A DNA stretch of 64,000 nucleotides from contig NC_133536.1 in assembly GCF_048544455.1 (NCBI RefSeq), positions 197,659,325-197,723,324 of the forward strand, in the 5' to 3' direction. The position numbers were made by a program, and so were the translations under genes. Below the pieces are notes generated by a model. The model was not told the origin of the DNA, did not search any database, and saw nothing but the letters and a program-made list of their open reading frames with translations. Positions 60,377 to 64,000 of the stretch are shown piece after piece. Each line of letters starts with the position of its first letter. Position 1 is the first letter of the stretch. Source of the stretch: Silene latifolia. Taxonomy: Eukaryota; Streptophyta; Magnoliopsida; Caryophyllales; Caryophyllaceae.

Positions 60377-60540
60377 CAGACATGGAGGGTGCGCCTTTAA
60401 TACACCATTGGGACGGGCAATCTCGGAAAAATTTTGTATAGCGGCGGAGGTGCCCGAAACAACTGTGGGCACCCCGACGCATGTTATTTCTAATGAAGAA
60501 TGGTCCCAAGTTTTCCATCAAAGTGTTCATTTCCCCCCAT

Positions 60541-60766
60541 AGTCACTATCAAGAAGCAGGCGCCGTCGCAGTCACCCCAAGAAGTAGACGCTACGGCAGT
60601 CACCCTAAGAGGTAGACGCCGCAGCAGTCACTCCAAGTGGTAGACGCCACGGCAGTCACTATCAAGAAGCAGGCGCCGTCGCAGTCACCCCAAGAAGTAG
60701 ACGCTACGGCAGTCACCCTAAGAGGTAGACGCCGCAGCAGTCACTCCAAGTGGTAGACGCCACGGC
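60541..60766 (+). repeat. Tandem repeat with 113-bp higher-order unit
   Basis: Two copies of a 113-bp unit start at 60541 and 60654; a third start is at 60767. Each is built from four related monomers of about 28 bp of the form AGTCACCCCAAGAAGTAGAC plus GCTACGGC, in the same order. Confidence 0.92.
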
Positions 60767-60780
60767 AGCCACACCAAGAA

Positions 60781-61060
60781 GCAGATAGGCCAAAAACCTC
60801 GATTACCCCGGCTAAAGCCGGGAGCAACGGGGAAACGAGCCCACATCTCCACATATGTACACAGCGGATAGAGCCAAAACCTTGATCACCTCGGCTAATT
60901 AAGACCGAGAGTGACGGGGGAACGAGCCAATATGCTAACATGTGTGCAACAGCAGTCAAAACGTAAACTCCGTTGCCCCCGGCAAATTAAGACCGGGAAG
61001 ACGAGTAAAACGCGACTTGCCCTCGGCAAATTAAGACCGAGCTTAAGACGTTAAACACAG
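60781..61060 (+). repeat. Dispersed palindromic GC-rich modules
   Basis: Four units of the kind CTCGGCAAATTAAGACCGAG occur (about 60808, 60886, 60976 and 61020), each with inverted ends (CCGG/CCGG or CTCGG/CCGAG) around 'aaattaaga' or a shortened form. No ORF. TAT elements often carry tandem or palindromic repeats in this position. Confidence 0.75.
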
Positions 61061-61422
61061 TTGAGATACGCATTCTAAACTACCTCGGCCCGGCCGAAGG
61101 TAAAAAGAAGCGCTCAATTAAATAACGCAAGAAGATAAGTGAAGAGTGGTGATCAAAACCCCGGCCAAGGCCAAAGGCCAAAAAGCAAACTTCATTGGAA
61201 ATAATTGCAAGGAGAATACAGACGACGGCCGTCCCCATAGGGATAAGCCAAAACTCTACCTACCAAAGTGTTACGAAATACAAGGAAAAAGAAAGCAAAA
61301 GGTTACAGACTTATAATTTGAAGCGCCAAAAGATGGCAGGGAGGAAAGGCCTAATAATTGGCCCCCGAACAGCTAAAGCTATCCGAGATGCCGGGTGAGC
61401 CTGGTGACGACCGCCCGTCTCC

Positions 61423-64000
61423 CTATGCCTGTGGCTGCCCGCCATCGGTGGGGTTAGCAGCATCGCCCTTGGTGGACGAACCAGGAGCTTCCTTGGTAGC
61501 CCCGACCTCGGTCTCAGCCTTCTTGACAACCTCGGCCTCAGCCTCAGCTTCCTTGGCCGCGTTAGCATCCTCAGCAAGTGTCGCCTTCCCTGCGGCCTCA
61601 TCTTCCTCCTTCTTCACCCTTGCTTCCTCCTTGGCCTTCTCCTCCGCAGCCTTCTCCTTGGCCTCGAGCTTGTCATCGAACAGCTCGTCATATTTCCCCC
61701 ACGGAAAGGAGCCATCAAGAGGAAAGAGCTCCCCAATTGTTTCCCTAGCGGCTTCTTCGGCCAGGTCCCGGTATTGGGTGCACATGTTAGGAAGGACAAC
61801 GGTTTGGAGCATCTCAATGTCCTTCTCCCTTTGGGCAATGACAGCATCCTTGTTCCGGATCACCTTCCCCTTGGCCTTATACCCGGACCTTAGCTCTTGG
61901 TAGCTCTTAGCATTGAGGTCGGCGAGCCTCTGAAAGTGGTCACGCTCCTCCAGTAGCCTAGCGGCATTGCCATCCGCAGCCTCGACCTTGGCCATTTCAA
62001 CAACTAGTGCCTTTTCGGCGTCCTCCCGAAACTTTCGTTCAGCGAGGACCGCCTTTTCGGCCTCAACCTTGGCCCTACAAGCTTCCTCCTTCGCAGCAGC
62101 AAGCTCAGACTGGAGCTGCTCAAGCTGAGGCGCAGCCTCAGCCATGGCCTGAGCCTGCTCCACAACGAGGTTACCGGCCACCTCGGCCCACTTTGACAGC
62201 AACTTAACCAAGCTTAGGCCCTCCGACCTAACCTGGAGTGGGGTGGACTTCGGGAAGGATGTGACAACGGCGGCATCTTGGCCACTTGCCTGCGCAGTTT
62301 TCTTCTCGGCATGCCGCTCGACAGTGTGACCCGTAGACGGCGGCGGTTGATCTACAAAAAATCCAATCAAGGCATCTGTGTCAACATACATAGACATACC
62401 AGAGAGCCCGTCATCAGGAACGCCTAATGAGCCGGCTAAATCTGAGCCACAGGTTAGATCAGTACCAGAGGGCTTGGCCTTCTTGGTCGGATGCCCTTTA
62501 TCTTTGCCGGCCTCGGCGGTAGCGGCAGTAGCAGCAGAGGCGTCAGTGGCAGGGGTAGGCTCTTTCCTCTTACGAACATGAGGAGATCCCTCTGCATCGG
62601 AGTCCTCCCCAGCAATAACATCAACGACTTCCACTGTCCCTTTTTGGATCGAAGGAATGGGAGGCGGGACTGATGTTGACGCCGTCACCGCCGATTTCTT
62701 TGTTTTCCGCGTTCGGCGCGGCATATTACCAATAACCGTCGCCTGGGCCGCCTCCGCATTTAAGCCTTTCAGCTGCTGATCCATGAGATCATTCGGCGGC
62801 GTTCTACGGTCACGAGCCAGAGCCTTAGGGTGCTTATCAACAACTGACTTGTCTGCAGCAAGCCCCATCCTCCTAAGGATATCCTCCGACAGGTCCGGGC
62901 CAAAATGGTCTGCAAAAGAAGCAAAGCAACAGTTAAGTGGAAGGAATGAAATCAAAGTTCAAGAAACATGAACATTTAAAAATGACAGAAAGGGGCCTCA
63001 CACCGACCCCACTCACCCTGTGCTAGGGCCGGTATGAGGCCGACGTGGCAGAGCGGCGCATCCTGGAGAATGATCTGCGTCGGAGGAATCCATCCCTTCG
63101 GCAACCCATCATCTCCCACCTCAAACAGCTTCATCACCCGCTCCTCATCGGCGTTAAGAGGGACCTTGCTGGCATCCATCTTAAGCTTAGTTGGGGTGAC
63201 CCATCTGTCATGCTCCGCCTTAGTCTCACACCGCAAATTGACTTGGTGCTGGAAGGACCGGGGCAAGGGATATTCCTCCGGAACCTCAACAAACACCCAC
63301 CGATCCTTCCAGCCCTTGCAGGAAGAAAGCTTTTCAACGGAGACGTAACCCAGCTCCGTCTGCACGCTGTACCATCCGACGCGACCAGGAAACGACGGTC
63401 GAAGGTGGTGAAGCCGACGAAATAAATTGACCGTCGGAACCTCCCCCCTAAAGAGACAAAGCCAGACAAAGCCGACTATGGTCCTAACAGCCAACGGGTG
63501 CAGTTGGGCCACGGCAACGTTCATGGCTCTAATAATGGCCATAACGTATTCATTCAGAGGAAACCGGAGCCCATACTCCAGGTGTCTGATGTACACGCCG
63601 ATGTAGCCCTTGGGAGGGCAACAGATCGCCTGGTCAACCCCGGGAATGACGATACTATACCCCCTGCCAAAGTAGAAGTGACGCGCAAAAGCGTCGGGAC
63701 CAGAATAGCTGGCAAATTTATGGGTCCAAGCGCGGTTAGGGCAGGCCTTACAGGCATCGCCGTGATCCTCGATATACGGCCTCCCCTCATTAGGATGAGC
63801 CCCTTCGGCATCATCATCTTCCTCATCCTCCCAACCCTCCAAAACTTATGGATTAACTTCAGAAGAAAGAGTCCTAGGACCCCTAGACCTTATCGGGATA
63901 GCCTCTAGTATCTCCTCTTCATTAAGACGCGACGGGGAACCCCCCGGCGCACGATTACTAGGCCCTAGCGTCGGCGAAAGACATGGCGAACAATTATTTA
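61423..64000 (-). CDS. TAT antisense ORF with a spliceosomal intron (partial)
   Basis: Two minus-strand frames join precisely by removing 62910-63016: exon 1 (63017 to at least 63842) ends PALAQ plus G, exon 2 (62909-61423) begins AC to restore Asp, then HFGPDLSEDILRRMG. This gives about 770 codons. Exon 1 contains the pattern of the 'putative gypsy type transposon' domain (FPLNEYVMAIIRAMNVAVAQ; FVWLCLFRGEVPTVNLFRRL; RPSFPGRVGWYSVQTELGYV). Exon 2 has basic nuclear-type stretches (RRTRKTKKSA; RKRKEPT; PTKKAKP), then a long coiled coil (QLEQLQSELAAAKEEACRAK; EERDHFQRLADLNAKSYQEL), and an Ala/Glu/Lys-rich tail. Upstream of 63842 the frame is open to the window end (PSRLNEEEILEAIPIRSRGP) except for a TAA at 63846-63848, perhaps a recent mutation. 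Its function is unknown. Confidence 0.8.
62910..63016 (-). other. Predicted intron in the antisense ORF
   Basis: 107 bp. Donor CAGG|GTGAGT (63017/63016) and acceptor TTGCTTTGCTTCTTTTGCAG (62910), a near-ideal pyrimidine tract, with CTTAACT as a plausible branch site about 25 bp upstream. Without splicing, exon 1 ends 13 residues beyond the donor. Confidence 0.78.

Larger units (their letters stand above)
57262..64000 (+). mobile_element. TAT-lineage gypsy retrotransposon, internally deleted, running off the window
   Basis: The 5' LTR is 57262-57853, followed by a PBS TTGGCGCCGTCTGTGGGA. It has gag, a protease remnant fused to the start of RNase H, then tandem repeats and a long antisense ORF. 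RT and integrase are absent. Additional ORFs in antisense orientation downstream of pol are known in some TAT elements. The element is visibly more GC-rich than the rest of the window. The 3' LTR lies outside. Confidence 0.88.

Noticed and set aside
61358..61903. 181-aa plus-strand frame opposite the TAT antisense ORF
   Set aside because: Low-complexity Ala/Ser text that mirrors the Glu/Ala/Lys coiled coil on the other strand.

Overview
This window looks like nuclear DNA of a flowering plant, most likely a eudicot. It is AT-rich, has no operon structure, and almost every recognisable gene belongs to a plant transposable element: Ty1/copia Sirevirus, a small Tork-like copia, Ty3/gypsy Athila and TAT, chromovirus-type LTRs, L1-type LINEs, Helitrons, MULE-like elements and MITEs. 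I found no intact ordinary host protein gene, no rRNA or tRNA gene and no CRISPR array. The species cannot be fixed from sequence alone; some MITE termini resemble families I associate with Caryophyllales, but that is a weak inference.

Layout. 1-7462: gene-poor DNA with a LINE 3' fragment (366-554), two MITEs (3030-3326, 3733-3985), a 5'-truncated LINE (4307-5775 with target duplications) and a broken gene-like stretch near 6.2-6.8 kb. 7463-38877: one Sirevirus (LTRs 7463-12630 and 37514-38877, 5-bp target duplication CAAAA) enlarged to 31.4 kb by five nested insertions. These are a small copia element (7716-10333) and a MULE-like element (10680-11853), both in the 5' LTR; a Helitron with exon-like blocks (14566-21413) in gag; a 3.7-kb solo LTR (22708-26450) in integrase; and an Athila-type element without gag-pol (31171-37359) between the env-like ORF and the 3' LTR. 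39943-51926: an Athila element on the minus strand with degenerate gag, protease, RT, RNase H, integrase and env-like ORFs. 51927-57261: DNA-transposon remnants, a possible second Helitron end and part of another LTR. 57262-64000: a TAT element running off the window, with gag/protease but no RT or integrase, tandem repeats, and a long antisense ORF that appears to contain a spliceosomal intron.

The genes do not form a host pathway. They are layers of insertion, and the order can be read from which element interrupts which: the Sirevirus is older than its five inserts, and the small copia (LTRs almost identical) is among the youngest.

The most unusual signal is short palindromic modules repeated inside LTR elements. 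A CTCGATCGAG palindrome occurs in both LTRs, in the orphan ORF and downstream of it in the element at 31171-37359. A different palindrome, TCGCACGGTGCGA, occurs as spaced doublets at three places in the Athila element. Hairpin-forming repeats also occur in the TAT gag and 3' region. The orphan ORF (32693-34018), which reads the palindromes as an Arg-Ser-Ser repeat and ends in a hydrophobic segment, and the intron-containing antisense ORF are the best candidates for undescribed biology.
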